From contig NZ_VRLS01000093.1 in the NCBI RefSeq assembly GCF_008017825.1, positions 39,296-103,295 of the forward strand: a stretch of DNA of 64,000 nt. Reading direction: 5' to 3'. This DNA comes from Mesonia sp008017825 (GTDB lineage Bacteria > Bacteroidota > Bacteroidia > Flavobacteriales > Flavobacteriaceae). Positions 9,157-17,471 of the stretch are shown in pieces (the stretch's first letter is position 1; each line of letters starts with the position of its first letter). The notes under the pieces are model-generated. The model searched no databases, had not been told where the DNA came from, and saw only the letters and a program-made list of their open reading frames with translations. A program made the position numbers and the translations under genes.

Positions 9157-9564
9157 ATGGGAGTTCGTAAAAGAGAAAGAGCAGAGCAAATAAAGGAAGC
9201 TAAAAAGCAGATAGCTTTTGCAAAACTAAATAACTGCCCTACTTCACCTAGAAAAATGCGTTTAGTTGCGGATTTAGTAAGAGGTGAAGGTGTAGAGAAA
9301 GCGCTTCAAATCTTAAAATTCAATTCTAAAGAAGCTTCTCGTAGATTAGAGAAACTGTTGTTGTCAGCTATAGCTAACTGGCAATCAAAAAATGAAGATG
9401 CGAGTGTAGAAGAAGCAGAGTTGTTTGTAAAAGAAATTCGTGTGGATGGTGGAAGTATGTTAAAAAGACTTCGTCCAGCTCCGCAAGGAAGAGCACATAG
9501 AATAAGAAAAAGATCAAACCACGTTACATTAGTGTTGGGATCTAAAAATAATACACAAAGCTAA
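9157..9564 (+). CDS. rplV: 50S ribosomal protein uL22
   Basis: uL22, 135 residues, contributes a beta-hairpin to the exit tunnel constriction near uL4. The segments NCPTSPRKMRLVADLVRG and LKRLRPAPQGRAHRIRKRSNH are typical. The protein is longer than the E. coli one (110 residues) because of an N-terminal basic/helical extension (MGVRKRERAEQIKEAKKQ), a form familiar in Bacteroidetes. Confidence 0.97.
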   Translation: MGVRKRERAEQIKEAKKQIAFAKLNNCPTSPRKMRLVADLVRGEGVEKALQILKFNSKEASRRLEKLLLSAIANWQSKNEDASVEEAELFVKEIRVDGGSMLKRLRPAPQGRAHRIRKRSNHVTLVLGSKNNTQS

Positions 9565-9572
9565 GAAGTAGT

Positions 9573-10292
9573 ATGGGACAAAAAACAAATCCAATCGGAA
9601 ATAGACTTGGTATCATTCGTGGATGGGAATCTAACTGGTACGGAGGAAATGACTACGGCGATAAATTAGCTGAAGACGATAAGATTAGAAAGTATATCCA
9701 TGCTCGTCTTTCTAAAGCTAGTGTATCTAGAGTAATTATTGAGCGTACGCTTAAACTTGTAACCGTTACTATCACTACTGCTAGACCAGGTATAATTATC
9801 GGGAAAGGTGGTCAAGAGGTAGACAAGTTAAAAGAAGAGCTTAAGAAAATTACTGGGAAAGAGGTTCAGGTTAATATTTTTGAAATCAAAAGACCTGAAT
9901 TAGATGCGCACCTAGTAGGAGCAAGTGTTGCAAGACAAATTGAGAATAGAATTTCTTATCGTCGTGCAATTAAGATGGCTATTGCTGCTGCAATGCGAAT
10001 GAATGCTGAAGGGATTAAAATCCAAATTTCTGGCCGTTTAAACGGAGCAGAGATGGCTCGTTCAGAAGCATATAAAGATGGTAGAATTCCTCTTTCTACA
10101 TTTAGAGCCGATATTGACTATGCTTTAGTGGAAGCTCATACTACTTACGGTAGATTGGGTATTAAAGTGTGGATCATGAAAGGTGAGGTTTACGGAAAAA
10201 GAGAATTATCTCCACTTGTTGGATTGTCTAAGAAGCAAGGAGGAAAATCTGGATCTGGACGAGGTGGTAACAAGTCACGTCGTAGAAAGTAA
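9573..10292 (+). CDS. rpsC: 30S ribosomal protein uS3
   Basis: uS3, 239 residues, at the mRNA entry channel. It begins MGQKTNPIGNRLGIIRGWES, has the KH-domain motif PGIIIGKGGQEVDKL (about 73-87), and has the C-terminal domain with GRLGIKVWIMKGEVYGKR. The tail is glycine-, serine- and arginine-rich. It starts 8 bp after rplV and lies 18 bp before rplP. Confidence 0.98.
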   Translation: MGQKTNPIGNRLGIIRGWESNWYGGNDYGDKLAEDDKIRKYIHARLSKASVSRVIIERTLKLVTVTITTARPGIIIGKGGQEVDKLKEELKKITGKEVQVNIFEIKRPELDAHLVGASVARQIENRISYRRAIKMAIAAAMRMNAEGIKIQISGRLNGAEMARSEAYKDGRIPLSTFRADIDYALVEAHTTYGRLGIKVWIMKGEVYGKRELSPLVGLSKKQGGKSGSGRGGNKSRRRK

Positions 10293-10310
10293 TTTTTTAA
10301 AGAACAAGAA

Positions 10311-10730
10311 ATGTTACAGCCTAAAAGAACAAAATATCGTAAGCAACAAAAAGGTCGTATGAAGGGAAATGCTGGAAGAGGGCATAGACTTTCAAACGGT
10401 ACTTTCGGAATCAAATCATTAGACTCTAATTTTGTTACTGCGCGCCAAATTGAAGCAGCACGTATTGCAGCTACTCGTTACATGAAAAGGGAAGGATCTC
10501 TATGGATCAAAATTTTCCCAGATAAGCCAATTACTAAAAAGCCTTTAGAGGTTCGTATGGGTAAAGGTAAAGGTAATGTTGAGTATTGGGCAGCAGTTGT
10601 TAAGCCGGGAAGAATTTTATTTGAAATTGGAGGGGTGCCTCAAGCAATCGCTAAAGAAGCATTGCGTTTAGCAGCTCAAAAATTACCGGTAAGAACAAAA
10701 TTTATAATAGCTAGAGATTATCAAGAATAA
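10311..10730 (+). CDS. rplP: 50S ribosomal protein uL16
   Basis: uL16, 139 residues, binds near the A-site tRNA elbow of the large subunit. MLQPKRTKYRKQQKGRMKG and ARIAATRYMKREG are family signatures, as is the C-terminal LPVRTKFIIARD. Normal length; followed by rpmC after 10 bp. Confidence 0.98.
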   Translation: MLQPKRTKYRKQQKGRMKGNAGRGHRLSNGTFGIKSLDSNFVTARQIEAARIAATRYMKREGSLWIKIFPDKPITKKPLEVRMGKGKGNVEYWAAVVKPGRILFEIGGVPQAIAKEALRLAAQKLPVRTKFIIARDYQE

Positions 10731-10740
10731 TTTTTGAATT

Positions 10741-10932
10741 ATGAAACAATCAGAAGTAAAAGAATTATCTGTAGCTGAGTTGCAGGAACAAGTGGCTAAC
10801 TCTAGACAATCTTATAGAGATTTAAAGATGGCTCACGCGATCACGCCTTTAGATAATCCGGCTCAGTTAAGAACTGTAAGAAGGACTATTGCGCGTTTGA
10901 CTACAGAAATCACAAAAAGAGAATTACAATAA
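10741..10932 (+). CDS. rpmC: 50S ribosomal protein uL29
   Basis: uL29, 63 residues, a small two-helix protein at the tunnel exit next to uL23. The pattern MKQSEVKELSVAELQEQV followed by LKMAHAITPLDNPAQLRTVRRTIARL is typical. It keeps its usual place between rplP and rpsQ. Confidence 0.97.
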   Translation: MKQSEVKELSVAELQEQVANSRQSYRDLKMAHAITPLDNPAQLRTVRRTIARLTTEITKRELQ

Positions 10933-10947
10933 TTCTGCTGAAGTAAG

Positions 10948-11205
10948 ATGGAAAAAAGAAACTTAAGAAAAGAACGTATAGGTGTTGTTACTAGTAACAA
11001 AATGCAGAAATCTATTGTGGTTTCTGAGGTTAAAAAAATGAAACACCCAATGTATGGGAAGTTCGTTTTGAAGACTAAGAAATACGTAGCACACGACGAG
11101 AAAAATGACTGCAACGAAGGGGATACAGTTAGGATCATGGAAACAAGACCTATGAGTAAATCTAAATGTTGGAGATTGGTAGAAATAATTGAAAGAGCGA
11201 AGTAA
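10948..11205 (+). CDS. rpsQ: 30S ribosomal protein uS17
   Basis: uS17, 85 residues, an OB-fold primary binding protein of the 16S 5' domain. MEKRNLRKERIGVVTSNKMQ, YGKFVLKTKKYVAHDE and GDTVRIMETRPMSKSKCW are the conserved strands and loops. The next gene, rplN, starts 2 bp after the stop. Confidence 0.98.
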   Translation: MEKRNLRKERIGVVTSNKMQKSIVVSEVKKMKHPMYGKFVLKTKKYVAHDEKNDCNEGDTVRIMETRPMSKSKCWRLVEIIERAK

Positions 11206-11207
11206 TT

Positions 11208-11576
11208 ATGGTACAACAAGAGTCTAGATTAAGAGTAGCAGACAATACCGGCGCTAAAGAAGTTTTAGTAATTAGAGTATTGGGAGGTACAAAGAAGAGA
11301 TATGCTTCTGTTGGTGACAAAGTAGTTGTCAGCGTAAAAGAAGCTACGCCTAATGGAAACATTAAGAAAGGTGCAGTTTCTACAGGGGTTGTTGTTCGTA
11401 CTAAAAAAGAAGTGCGTCGTCCAGACGGATCTTATATCCGTTTTGATGATAACGCTTGTGTTTTATTGAACCCAACGGGTGAGATGAGAGGAACACGTGT
11501 ATTTGGTCCTGTGGCCAGAGAACTTCGTGATAAGCAATTTATGAAGATTGTATCATTGGCACCTGAAGTGCTTTAA
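11208..11576 (+). CDS. rplN: 50S ribosomal protein uL14
   Basis: uL14, 122 residues, forms an intersubunit bridge and is the docking site of the silencing factor RsfS in other bacteria. MVQQESRLRVADNTGAKEVL, VVRTKKEVRRPDGSYIRFDDNA and GTRVFGPVARELRD are diagnostic. Normal length; closely spaced with rplX. Confidence 0.98.
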   Translation: MVQQESRLRVADNTGAKEVLVIRVLGGTKKRYASVGDKVVVSVKEATPNGNIKKGAVSTGVVVRTKKEVRRPDGSYIRFDDNACVLLNPTGEMRGTRVFGPVARELRDKQFMKIVSLAPEVL

Positions 11577-11586
11577 TACAGAAAAA

Positions 11587-11898
11587 ATGACAAAGCTTAA
11601 AATCAAATCAGGAGATACTGTTCGTGTAGTTGCTGGTGATCATAAAGGTCAAGAAGGTAAAGTACAGAAAGTATTAATTGAAAAAAATAAAGCAATTGTT
11701 GAAGGTGTGAATATGATCTCAAAACATGAGAAACCAAGCGCATCTAATCCGCAAGGAGGCATTGTGAAAAAAGAAGCACCTATCCATATATCAAACCTTT
11801 CTTTATTAGATAAAGATGGTAATGCTACGAGAGTAGGATATAAAATGGAAGGAGATAAAAAAGTGAGATTTTCTAAAAAATCTAATGAAGTAATTTAG
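11587..11898 (+). CDS. rplX: 50S ribosomal protein uL24
   Basis: uL24, 103 residues, an assembly initiator of the large subunit that carries a KOW motif (IKSGDTVRVVAGDHKGQEGKV). The start chosen is the ATG at 11587 (MTKLKIKSGD). An upstream ATG at 11548 would add 13 residues overlapping rplN and is not supported by family length. Followed by rplE after 2 bp. Confidence 0.97.
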   Translation: MTKLKIKSGDTVRVVAGDHKGQEGKVQKVLIEKNKAIVEGVNMISKHEKPSASNPQGGIVKKEAPIHISNLSLLDKDGNATRVGYKMEGDKKVRFSKKSNEVI

Positions 11899-11900
11899 TT

Positions 11901-12452
11901 ATGAGTTACGTACCAAGACTTAAAGAAGAGTATAAAGACAAGGTCATTAAAGCTCTTACAGAAGAATTTAGTTACGAGAATGTAATGCAGGTTCCTAAAC
12001 TTACTAAAATTGTTATTAGTAGAGGTGTAGGAGCAGCTGTTGCAGATAAAAAGCTAATTGATCATGCTGTAGATGAACTTTCTACAATTACAGGTCAAAA
12101 AGCGGTATCTACAATATCTAAAAAGGATGTTGCTTCATTTAAATTACGTAAAGGGATGCCAATTGGGGCAAAAGTTACGTTAAGAGGAGATCGCATGTAT
12201 GAGTTTTTAGATCGTTTAATCACGGCTTCACTTCCACGTGTACGTGATTTTAGCGGAATAAAAGCTACTGGATTTGACGGAAGAGGAAATTATAACTTAG
12301 GAATTACTGAGCAAATAATTTTCCCAGAAATTAATATCGATAAAGTGAATAAAATCTCTGGTATGGATATTACTTTTGTAACGACTGCACCAACAGATAA
12401 AGAAGCAAAATCATTGTTAACTGAACTGGGATTACCTTTTAAAAAGAACTAA
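11901..12452 (+). CDS. rplE: 50S ribosomal protein uL5
   Basis: uL5, 183 residues, binds 5S rRNA and contacts P-site tRNA. The conserved segments PKLTKIVISRGVG, GQKAVSTISKKDVASFKLR, LPRVRDFSGIK and GRGNYNLGITEQIIFPEI are intact. It is part of the spc cluster, 2 bp from both neighbours. Confidence 0.98.
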   Translation: MSYVPRLKEEYKDKVIKALTEEFSYENVMQVPKLTKIVISRGVGAAVADKKLIDHAVDELSTITGQKAVSTISKKDVASFKLRKGMPIGAKVTLRGDRMYEFLDRLITASLPRVRDFSGIKATGFDGRGNYNLGITEQIIFPEINIDKVNKISGMDITFVTTAPTDKEAKSLLTELGLPFKKN

Positions 12453-12454
12453 TT

Positions 12455-12724
12455 ATGGCTAAAGAATCAATGAAAGCCCGTGAGGTGAAGAGACAAAAAA
12501 CGGTAAAAAAATATGCTGAAAAACGCGAAGCTTTAAAAGAAGCTGGTGATTATGAAGCGTTACAAAAATTACCTAAAAATGCCTCTCCTGTACGTTTACA
12601 CAACCGTTGTAAATTAACAGGTAGACCAAAGGGATATATGAGACAATTTGGTCTTTCTCGTGTAATGTTTAGAGAAATGGCTAATAAGGGATTAATTCCT
12701 GGTGTAAAAAAAGCCAGCTGGTAA
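12455..12724 (+). CDS. rpsN: 30S ribosomal protein uS14 (zinc-free form)
   Basis: uS14, 89 residues, in the head of the small subunit. The C-terminal signature LHNRCKLTGRPKGYMRQFGL is present. The zinc-ribbon CxxC pairs of the short form are missing, so this is the longer zinc-independent type. It is followed by a 56-bp gap with a nested inverted repeat before rpsH, which is unusual in this tightly packed cluster. Confidence 0.98.
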   Translation: MAKESMKAREVKRQKTVKKYAEKREALKEAGDYEALQKLPKNASPVRLHNRCKLTGRPKGYMRQFGLSRVMFREMANKGLIPGVKKASW

Positions 12725-12735
12725 AATTATAAATA

Positions 12736-12766
12736 GGTTGAAGGTTCTAACATGAAAACCACAACC
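12736..12766 (+). promoter_or_regulatory. Candidate regulatory hairpin in the rpsN-rpsH gap
   Basis: GGTTG (12736-12740) pairs with CAACC (12762-12766), and GGTT (12743-12746) pairs with AACC (12757-12760). Between the stems is an asymmetric 2-nt/1-nt internal loop, and the terminal loop is 10 nt. The structure lies 14 nt before the rpsH start. S8 represses spc translation in E. coli by binding mRNA that mimics its rRNA site. Whether this hairpin does the same here is untested. Confidence 0.45.
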
Positions 12767-12780
12767 GTAAATTAAGATAG

Positions 12781-13179
12781 ATGAATACAGATCCTATTGC
12801 AGATTATTTAACAAGAATTAGAAACGCTGTGGCTGCTAGTCATAGAGTTGTAGAAATTCCTGCTTCTAATTTAAAGAAGCAAATGACGAAGATATTATTC
12901 GATCAAGGATATATCCTTAGTTACAAATTTGAAGATGAAACCGCTCAAGGTACTATCAAAATAGCTCTTAAGTATGATAAAGAAACTAAAGAGTCTGTAA
13001 TTAAGAAGTTACAAAGAATAAGTAAACCTGGATTGCGTAAATACGCAGGATCAGATGAGCTTCCTAGAATTTTGAATGGATTAGGTATTGCTATCATTTC
13101 TACTTCTCACGGAGTAATGACAGGTAAGCAAGCTAAGAAAGAAAAAGTTGGTGGTGAAGTACTTTGTTACGTTTACTAA
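12781..13179 (+). CDS. rpsH: 30S ribosomal protein uS8
   Basis: uS8, 132 residues, a primary binder of the 16S central domain. MNTDPIADYLTRIRNAV and the C-terminal segment GIAIISTSHGVMTGKQAKK, with the conserved STS-G rRNA-binding loop, are present. It follows the only long gap within the spc cluster (56 bp), which contains a nested hairpin. Confidence 0.98.
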   Translation: MNTDPIADYLTRIRNAVAASHRVVEIPASNLKKQMTKILFDQGYILSYKFEDETAQGTIKIALKYDKETKESVIKKLQRISKPGLRKYAGSDELPRILNGLGIAIISTSHGVMTGKQAKKEKVGGEVLCYVY

Positions 13180-13198
13180 TATTTAAAAGACAAAAATT

Positions 13199-13741
13199 AT
13201 GTCAAGAATAGGTAAAAGTCCAGTTTCAATTCCAGAAGGAGTTACGGTAAACGTAAATGATGGTGTTGTAACTGTAAAAGGAAAGTTAGGAGAGTTAAAC
13301 CAAAGCTTTTCTGATATAGATATTAAAGTTGAAGAGAACGAAGTAATCTTAGAAAGATCTTCTGAAAAGAAGAATTTCAAAGCAAAGCATGGTCTTTATA
13401 GAGCTTTAATTCAAAATATGGTAAAGGGTGTTTCTGAGGGATTCACTAAGGAACTAGAATTGGTAGGGGTAGGATATAGAGCTTCTAACCAAGGACAAAA
13501 ATTAGATTTAGCTGTTGGTTTTTCACATAATATTGTGATAGATTTAGCTCCAGAAGTAAAAGTGGAAACAATTACTGAAAAAGGTAAGAATCCAGTTATA
13601 AAATTAACTTCTTTTGACAAACAATTAGTTGGTCAGGTAGCAGCAAAAATTCGTTCTTTCCGTACGCCAGAACCTTACAAAGGAAAAGGTATCAAGTTTG
13701 TAGGAGAGCAAATTAGAAGAAAAGCAGGTAAATCAGCTTAA
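13199..13741 (+). CDS. rplF: 50S ribosomal protein uL6
   Basis: uL6, 180 residues, two tandem alpha/beta domains near the sarcin-ricin loop. MSRIGKSPVSIPEGV marks the N-terminus, GVGYRASNQGQKLDLAVGFSH the second domain, and RTPEPYKGKGIKFVGE the conserved C-terminal rRNA-binding segment. It lies 19 bp after rpsH and 10 bp before rplR. Confidence 0.98.
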   Translation: MSRIGKSPVSIPEGVTVNVNDGVVTVKGKLGELNQSFSDIDIKVEENEVILERSSEKKNFKAKHGLYRALIQNMVKGVSEGFTKELELVGVGYRASNQGQKLDLAVGFSHNIVIDLAPEVKVETITEKGKNPVIKLTSFDKQLVGQVAAKIRSFRTPEPYKGKGIKFVGEQIRRKAGKSA

Positions 13742-13751
13742 TAGTGTAGTT

Positions 13752-14105
13752 ATGGCATTTTCAAAAGAAAAGAGAAGAAATAAAATCAAAAGAAGAATCC
13801 GAAAAAACCTTTCGGGAACTGAGGCTAGACCAAGATTGTCTGTTTACAGAAGTAATAAAGAAATTTATGCTCAAGTAATCGATGATGTAAATGGTAAAAC
13901 TATTGCAGCAGCTTCTTCAAGAGATAAAGGTGTTACAACAGAAGGTACTAAAAATGAAGTATCACAAGCTGTTGGGAAATTAATTGCTGAAAAAGCAATT
14001 AAAGCTGGTGTAGAAACCATTACTTTCGATAGAGGTGGGTATTTATACCACGGTAGAGTTAAATCATTAGCAGAAGGTGCTCGCGAAGGAGGACTTAAAT
14101 TCTAA
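13752..14105 (+). CDS. rplR: 50S ribosomal protein uL18
   Basis: uL18, 117 residues, binds 5S rRNA together with uL5. It has a basic N-terminal tail (KEKRRNKIKRRIRKNLSG), RPRLSVYRSNKEIYAQVIDD, and the C-terminal FDRGGYLYHGRVKSLAEGAR. Standard length and position in the spc cluster. Confidence 0.98.
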   Translation: MAFSKEKRRNKIKRRIRKNLSGTEARPRLSVYRSNKEIYAQVIDDVNGKTIAAASSRDKGVTTEGTKNEVSQAVGKLIAEKAIKAGVETITFDRGGYLYHGRVKSLAEGAREGGLKF

Positions 14106-14110
14106 AAGAT

Positions 14111-14635
14111 ATGTATCAAGATTATAAAAACGTAGAACTTGTTAAACCAAGTGGCTTAGATTTAAAAGATCGTTTAGTTGGAGTACAACGTGTTACTAAG
14201 GTAACAAAAGGTGGTAGAGCTTTTGGCTTTTCTGCAATTGTTGTTGTAGGTGATGAAAATGGTGTTGTAGGTCAAGGTTTAGGAAAGTCTAAAGAAGTAG
14301 CAGAAGCAATTGCTAAAGCAGTAGAAGATGCTAAAAAGAATTTAGTTCGTATTCCTTTAAATAAAGGAACACTTCCTCACGAGCAAAAAGGTAAATATGG
14401 TGGTGCTAGAGTTTTATTGCTTCCAGCAGCAACAGGTACCGGAGTAATTGCAGGTGGAGCTATACGTGCGGTATTAGAATCTGTAGGAGTACATGATGTA
14501 CTTTCTAAGAATCAAGGTTCTTCTAACCCTCATAATGTTGTAAAAGCAACTTTTGATGCATTACTTCAATTAAGAAGTGCAGAAACTGTAGCTAAGCAAC
14601 GTGGGGTATCATTAGATAAGGTTTTTAACGGATAA
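14111..14635 (+). CDS. rpsE: 30S ribosomal protein uS5
   Basis: uS5, 174 residues, at the mRNA entry and accuracy region. It has the double-stranded-RNA-binding-like N-domain (VQRVTKVTKGGRAFGFSAI, including the loop tied to spectinomycin in other species) and the C-domain sequences LLPAATGTGVIAGGAIRAVL and NPHNVVKATFDAL. The gene lies 5 bp after rplR. Confidence 0.98.
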   Translation: MYQDYKNVELVKPSGLDLKDRLVGVQRVTKVTKGGRAFGFSAIVVVGDENGVVGQGLGKSKEVAEAIAKAVEDAKKNLVRIPLNKGTLPHEQKGKYGGARVLLLPAATGTGVIAGGAIRAVLESVGVHDVLSKNQGSSNPHNVVKATFDALLQLRSAETVAKQRGVSLDKVFNG

Positions 14636-14647
14636 TTCAAGGATAAA

Positions 14648-14830
14648 ATGGGAAAGATAAAAGTAACTAAAGTAAAAAGTGCTATTAATCGTACCAAGAA
14701 TCAAAAGCTTACTTTAGAGGCTTTAGGTTTAAAGAAAATTGGACAAACTGTTGAGCATGACGATACAGCCAATATCCTTGGAATGATAAATAAAGTTAAT
14801 CATTTAGTTTCTGTAGAAGAAGCAAAATAA
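14648..14830 (+). CDS. rpmD: 50S ribosomal protein uL30
   Basis: uL30, 60 residues, a small large-subunit protein. KIKVTKVKSAINRTKNQKLT, LEALGLKKIGQTVEHDD and the MINKVNHLVSVEE tail fit the bacterial family exactly. It keeps its conserved place between rpsE and rplO. Confidence 0.97.
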   Translation: MGKIKVTKVKSAINRTKNQKLTLEALGLKKIGQTVEHDDTANILGMINKVNHLVSVEEAK

Positions 14831-14838
14831 ACGAACAA

Positions 14839-15291
14839 ATGGAATTAAATAACTTAAAACCTGCAAAAGGTTCAGTTCAAGGAAATAACAAACGAGTAGG
14901 TCGTGGTGAGGGTTCTGGTAAAGGAGGAACAGCTACGCGTGGTCACAAAGGGGCTAAATCTCGTTCTGGATATTCTAAGAAAATAGGTTTCGAAGGAGGG
15001 CAAATGCCACTTCAAAGAAGAGTTCCTAAATTTGGTTTTACTAACATTAATAGAAAAGAGTATCAAGGTGTAAATCTAGATACGCTTCAAAAGTTAGTAG
15101 ATGATGGAAAAATTACAGATTCTATCGATATGGACACTCTTGTTGAAAACCGTTTAGCAAGAAAAAACGAGTTAGTTAAAATATTAGGTAGAGGAGAGCT
15201 TAAAGCGAAATTAAAAGTTTCTGCACACAAGTTCACAGCATCTGCTCAAAAAGCTATTGAAGCTGCAGGAGGAGAAGCTATAACCTTATAA
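14839..15291 (+). CDS. rplO: 50S ribosomal protein uL15
   Basis: uL15, 150 residues, a late-assembly large-subunit protein with a long glycine/arginine-rich N-terminal extension threading the rRNA. MELNNLKPAKGS and GRGEGSGKGGTATRGHKGAK mark the extension, and GFEGGQMPLQRRVPKFGF the core. It precedes secY by 10 bp. Confidence 0.98.
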   Translation: MELNNLKPAKGSVQGNNKRVGRGEGSGKGGTATRGHKGAKSRSGYSKKIGFEGGQMPLQRRVPKFGFTNINRKEYQGVNLDTLQKLVDDGKITDSIDMDTLVENRLARKNELVKILGRGELKAKLKVSAHKFTASAQKAIEAAGGEAITL

Positions 15292-15301
15292 CAAGTTTAG
15301 A

Positions 15302-16639
15302 ATGAAATTTTTTGAAACAATAAAAAATATTTGGAAGATAGAAGAGCTCAAAAATCGTATCATGATTACTTTTGGGCTTTTACTTGTTTATCGTTTTGGT
15401 ACACAAGTGGTTCTTCCCGGGATCGATGCGTCTCAATTAGCAGATTTAGCTAATCAAACTGATGGTGGTTTATTAGGGTTACTTAATGCCTTTACAGGAG
15501 GAGCATTTTCTAATGCCTCCATTTTTGCATTGGGGATTATGCCTTATATCTCTGCTTCAATTGTTGTGCAATTAATGGGAATAGCAGTTCCTTATTTGCA
15601 AAAGCTGCAAAAAGAAGGAGAAAGTGGTAGAAAGAAAATTAACCAAATTACAAGATGGCTTACCATTGCAATTACTTTGGTTCAAGGGCCTGGTTATATT
15701 TATAATCTGTTTGCTACTTTGCCAGATTCTGCATTCTTATTAGGAGATTCTGTAAGTTTTGTTGTTTCGTCGGTTATCATCTTAACTACAGGATGTATTT
15801 TCGCAATGTGGTTAGGGGAGCGTATTACAGATAAAGGTATTGGAAATGGTATTTCTTTATTGATTATGGTTGGTATTATAGCCACACTTCCTCAAGCTTT
15901 TTTACAAGAAATACAATCTCGTGTTACAGAGTCTAACGGTGGTTTGATTATGATCTTAATTGAATTGGCTATTTGGTTTGCTATTATCTTTGCTTCGGTA
16001 ATGTTAGTAATGGCTGTAAGGCAAATACCGGTACAATATGCTCGTAGAAACGCTACTGGAGGATATGAAAAAAATATATTTGGTGGAGCTAGACAATTCA
16101 TTCCATTAAAATTAAATGCATCAGGTGTAATGCCAATCATCTTTGCTCAGGCAATTATGTTTATCCCTGCCGCTGTTGCTGGTCTTTCAGACTCAGAAAT
16201 GGCACAAGGTGTAACTGCAGCGTTTAATAATATTTTTGGATTTTGGTATAACTTAGTTTTTGCATTATTGATTATCATATTTACATACTTCTATACTGCA
16301 ATTACTGTTCCTACTAATAAAATGGCAGATGATTTAAAAAGAAGCGGTGGATTTATTCCAGGGATAAGACCTGGTACGGAAACTGGTGAATATTTAGATC
16401 GCATTATGTCGCAAATTACTTTGCCTGGTTCTGTATTTTTAGCTCTAATAGCTATATTCCCAGCAATAGTTGTCTCTTTAGGAGTGCAGCAAGGTTGGGC
16501 TCTATTCTTCGGAGGAACGTCGTTATTAATTATGGTAGGTGTTGCGATAGATACCATTCAACAAGTAAACTCGTATTTGCTTAATAGGCATTATGATGGT
16601 TTAATGAAATCTGGAAAAAATAGAAAAGCAGTAGCTTAA
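15302..16639 (+). CDS. secY: Preprotein translocase subunit SecY
   Basis: SecY, 445 residues, the ten-helix channel of the Sec translocon in the inner membrane. The signature GIMPYISASIVVQLM (helix 2), GERITDKGIGNGISLLIMVGI, and the C-terminal GFIPGIRPGTETGEYLDRI with its cytoplasmic loop are present. It is co-transcribed with the spc ribosomal genes, as in most bacteria. Its accessory SecDF is encoded at 52561. The adk and map genes that follow secY elsewhere are absent, which is common in Flavobacteriia. Confidence 0.98.
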   Translation: MKFFETIKNIWKIEELKNRIMITFGLLLVYRFGTQVVLPGIDASQLADLANQTDGGLLGLLNAFTGGAFSNASIFALGIMPYISASIVVQLMGIAVPYLQKLQKEGESGRKKINQITRWLTIAITLVQGPGYIYNLFATLPDSAFLLGDSVSFVVSSVIILTTGCIFAMWLGERITDKGIGNGISLLIMVGIIATLPQAFLQEIQSRVTESNGGLIMILIELAIWFAIIFASVMLVMAVRQIPVQYARRNATGGYEKNIFGGARQFIPLKLNASGVMPIIFAQAIMFIPAAVAGLSDSEMAQGVTAAFNNIFGFWYNLVFALLIIIFTYFYTAITVPTNKMADDLKRSGGFIPGIRPGTETGEYLDRIMSQITLPGSVFLALIAIFPAIVVSLGVQQGWALFFGGTSLLIMVGVAIDTIQQVNSYLLNRHYDGLMKSGKNRKAVA

Positions 16640-16641
16640 TT

Positions 16642-16857
16642 ATGGCAAAACAACCAGCAATAGAACAAGACGGAAGCATTGTAGAAGCATTATCTAATGC
16701 AATGTTCCGTGTAGAACTAGAAAATGGTCACATTGTGACCGCTCATATCTCGGGAAAGATGCGTATGCACTACATTAAGTTGTTACCTGGAGATAAAGTA
16801 AAATTGGAAATGAGTCCTTACGATTTAACTAAGGCTCGAATAACCTATAGATACTAA
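16642..16857 (+). CDS. infA: Translation initiation factor IF-1
   Basis: IF-1, 71 residues, an OB-fold protein that occupies the A site during initiation. IEQDGSIVEALSNAMFRVEL, ISGKMRMHYIKLLPGDKVKL and the C-terminal ARITYRY are diagnostic. It starts 2 bp after the secY stop. The 111-bp gap to rpmJ carries a possible -7 element. Confidence 0.98.
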   Translation: MAKQPAIEQDGSIVEALSNAMFRVELENGHIVTAHISGKMRMHYIKLLPGDKVKLEMSPYDLTKARITYRY

Positions 16858-16892
16858 ATTTTCGATTTATCGATTATTAAATTTTTTTTTAT

Positions 16893-16900
16893 TACTTTTG
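16893..16900 (+). promoter_or_regulatory. Candidate internal -7 promoter element before rpmJ
   Basis: TACTTTTG matches TAnnTTTG and lies 68 nt upstream of rpmJ, in the longest gap between secY-infA and the alpha cluster. No TTG is seen at the expected -33 distance, so the site is only a partial match. It could add transcription of rpmJ-rpsM-rpsK-rpsD-rpoA-rplQ. Confidence 0.4.
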
Positions 16901-16968
16901 CGTGCTGAAAAAAATATTAGTAATCCTTTTAAAGTAAATTAATTACTAATCGGATAAAATCAAAAAAG

Positions 16969-17085
16969 ATGAAAGTAAGAGCATCAATAAAGAAAAGAAG
17001 TGCCGACTGCAAGATTGTTCGCAGAAAAGGTAGACTTTACGTTATTAACAAAAAGAATCCTAGATTTAAACAAAGACAAGGCTAA
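16969..17085 (+). CDS. rpmJ: 50S ribosomal protein bL36
   Basis: bL36, 38 residues, starts MKVRASIKKRSADCKIVRRKG and ends NPRFKQRQG. It keeps only one cysteine (Cys14) of the zinc-binding C-C-C-H set, so it appears to be the zinc-free form. It begins at the ATG at 16969 and stops 2 bp before rpsM, in the conserved infA-rpmJ-rpsM order. Confidence 0.97.
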   Translation: MKVRASIKKRSADCKIVRRKGRLYVINKKNPRFKQRQG

Positions 17086-17087
17086 TT

Positions 17088-17462
17088 ATGGCAAGAATAG
17101 CAGGTGTTGATATACCAAAACAAAAGCGAGGAGTTATAGCATTAACCTATATCTTCGGAATTGGCAAAAGCAGGGCTCAAGAAATCCTTAAGAATGCCAA
17201 AGTTGATGAGAGTACAAAAGTTTCAGATTGGTCTGATGATGAAATCGGAAGAATACGTGAAGCTGTTGGTAGTTACACAATTGAAGGAGAATTACGTTCT
17301 GAGGTTCAATTAAGCATCAAGCGTTTGATGGATATCGGTTGTTATAGAGGGATTAGACATAGGGTAGGTTTGCCACTTAGAGGTCAGCGTACTAAGAATA
17401 ACTCTAGAACACGTAAAGGAAAAAGAAAAACAGTTGCAAACAAGAAAAAAGCAACTAAATAA
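17088..17462 (+). CDS. rpsM: 30S ribosomal protein uS13
   Basis: uS13, 124 residues, at the top of the head, contacting the P-site tRNA and uL5. MARIAGVDIPKQKRGVIALT, YIFGIGKSRAQEIL and GIRHRVGLPLRGQRTKNNSR are diagnostic; the basic C-terminal tail is normal. First large gene of the alpha cluster. Confidence 0.98.
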   Translation: MARIAGVDIPKQKRGVIALTYIFGIGKSRAQEILKNAKVDESTKVSDWSDDEIGRIREAVGSYTIEGELRSEVQLSIKRLMDIGCYRGIRHRVGLPLRGQRTKNNSRTRKGKRKTVANKKKATK

Positions 17463-17471
17463 TAATTAACC

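Noticed and set aside
11548..11586. Upstream start of rplX
   Set aside because: It would add 13 residues overlapping rplN; the family starts MTKLKIKSG.
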